From Clostridiales bacterium UBA1758 (lineage in GTDB: Bacteria; Bacillota; Clostridia; Oscillospirales; UBA1758): a DNA stretch of 14,854 nt. Below the pieces are notes generated by a model. It worked only from the letters and a program-made list of their open reading frames with translations. It ran no database searches and was not told the origin of the DNA. This document shows, piece after piece, positions 14,291 to 14,854 of the stretch. Both the position numbers and the translations under genes were made by a program. The stretch lies in contig DCHG01000051.1 of NCBI GenBank assembly GCA_002315595.1, forward strand, positions 1 to 14,854. The letters are read 5' to 3'. Each line of letters opens with the position of its first letter. Positions within the stretch are counted from its first letter, which is position 1.

Positions 14291-14854
14291 ATGGCAAACC
14301 GTTATGACAAAGCATATATCGACGCGCATACATCCTTTGAAGCCCTTGACCGGGACGATCACCGTGTGATCCCGCAAAGCGGCGTTCAACAGTATATCTT
14401 CCCAGACGGAGACCGTCACAATGCCATTTGGGATTACTATGTCACCCCGGACAAACGTCATTTGTTCAGTCTTTGCGCGGAAGGCGATTTTTCGGAAGGC
14501 TTTTCGTTGTACGAATATTTCCCGGAAACGAACGACGTCAAGGAAATCTTCCGCTTTGATGATACGATCACTCATTATCCGAAAGCCATTCGGGGCAGTA
14601 AGATCCACACCTCACTCTGTTCCATGCCGGACGGACGTGTGATTTTTCAGAGCCATACCACCGCCGCCGCACCCGGTCATCCGATTTGGATGCCACTCGC
14701 CTACCGCAATCATATGTGGGAGGGCTTTCCCGGAAGCAACTTGATGATTTGGGATCCGAAGACCAACCATGTAGAGGATCTCGGTATCCCGGTACGCCAC
14801 GAAAGCCTTTACGGCGGTGTTTACAGTGAGCGTGCAAACGCCTTTTTCTCCACT
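14291..14854 (+). CDS. Unidentified protein, probable beta-propeller, 3' end beyond the window
   Basis: The first 188 codons of a gene that continues past the window end. GGAGG lies about 6 bases before the ATG, and the frame is open throughout. The protein begins M-A-N-R-Y-D-K-A-Y-I-D-A-H. I do not recognise a family with certainty. Repeated short units of beta-strand type are seen, such as Y-Y-V-T-P-D-K-R-H-L-F-S-L, S-L-C-S-M-P-D-G-R-V-I-F-Q-S-H and N-L-M-I-W-D-P-K-T-N-H-V-E-D-L-G, which alternate in the way of propeller blades. There is no signal peptide or membrane segment in the visible part. Its divergent placement against a GH43 gene suggests a sugar-related enzyme or binding protein; this is inference. 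The catalytic part, if any, may lie in the missing portion. Confidence 0.7.
   Translation, partial: MANRYDKAYIDAHTSFEALDRDDHRVIPQSGVQQYIFPDGDRHNAIWDYYVTPDKRHLFSLCAEGDFSEGFSLYEYFPETNDVKEIFRFDDTITHYPKAIRGSKIHTSLCSMPDGRVIFQSHTTAAAPGHPIWMPLAYRNHMWEGFPGSNLMIWDPKTNHVEDLGIPVRHESLYGGVYSERANAFFST

Overview
The window looks like a chromosomal piece of an anaerobic, fermentative Clostridia-type bacterium (Bacillota), probably gut-associated. The supports are strong GGAGG-type ribosome binding sites, TTGACA/TATAAT promoters with 17-bp spacers, U-tract hairpin terminators, moderate GC, and the gene mix (PlsC-like acyltransferase with a zinc ribbon, SPFH plus Arc-like pair, EamA exporters, GH43, SGNH esterase). 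This is inference from style and content; no taxonomic marker was tested. No rRNA, tRNA, CRISPR array, insertion sequence or prophage gene is visible.

Layout. 34-1203 (+): an AT-rich integral-membrane acyltransferase-3 gene whose start is followed by nine GACA tetranucleotide units, the arrangement of a phase-variable surface-modification gene. 1303-2574 (-): PlsC-like acyltransferase with zinc ribbon, convergent with the first gene across a bidirectional terminator. 2697-3904 (+): a two-gene unit, SPFH membrane protein and ribbon-helix-helix protein overlapping at TGATG, with its own promoter and terminator. 4112-7049 (+): EamA exporter with an apparently non-AUG start, GNAT acetyltransferase, and FAD-dependent oxidoreductase. 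7117-9463 (-): prmA, a YcxB-like membrane protein and a polytopic membrane protein. 9569-11002 (+): serine hydrolase of the beta-lactamase/esterase family. 11048-12591 (-): EamA transporter followed by an SGNH esterase. 12679-13908 (-): GH43 glycosidase, divergent from an unidentified probable beta-propeller gene (14291 to the window end, partial).

How it fits together. The right third (EamA, SGNH esterase, GH43, propeller-like protein) is consistent with intracellular processing of imported, possibly acylated, plant-type oligosaccharides; neither the GH43 nor the serine hydrolase has a visible signal peptide. The centre is a housekeeping/membrane block around prmA. The left end holds cell-surface and lipid functions. 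Three convergent gene pairs (junctions near 1260, 7080 and 11030) are each separated by one symmetrical hairpin with A and T tracts on its two sides, so one element can terminate both strands.

Most noteworthy: the GACA tract in the acyltransferase gene; the coupled SPFH/RHH pair; the EamA gene where a good promoter and ribosome binding site point to an ATC start; and the divergent GH43/propeller control region with a palindrome over the -35 box.
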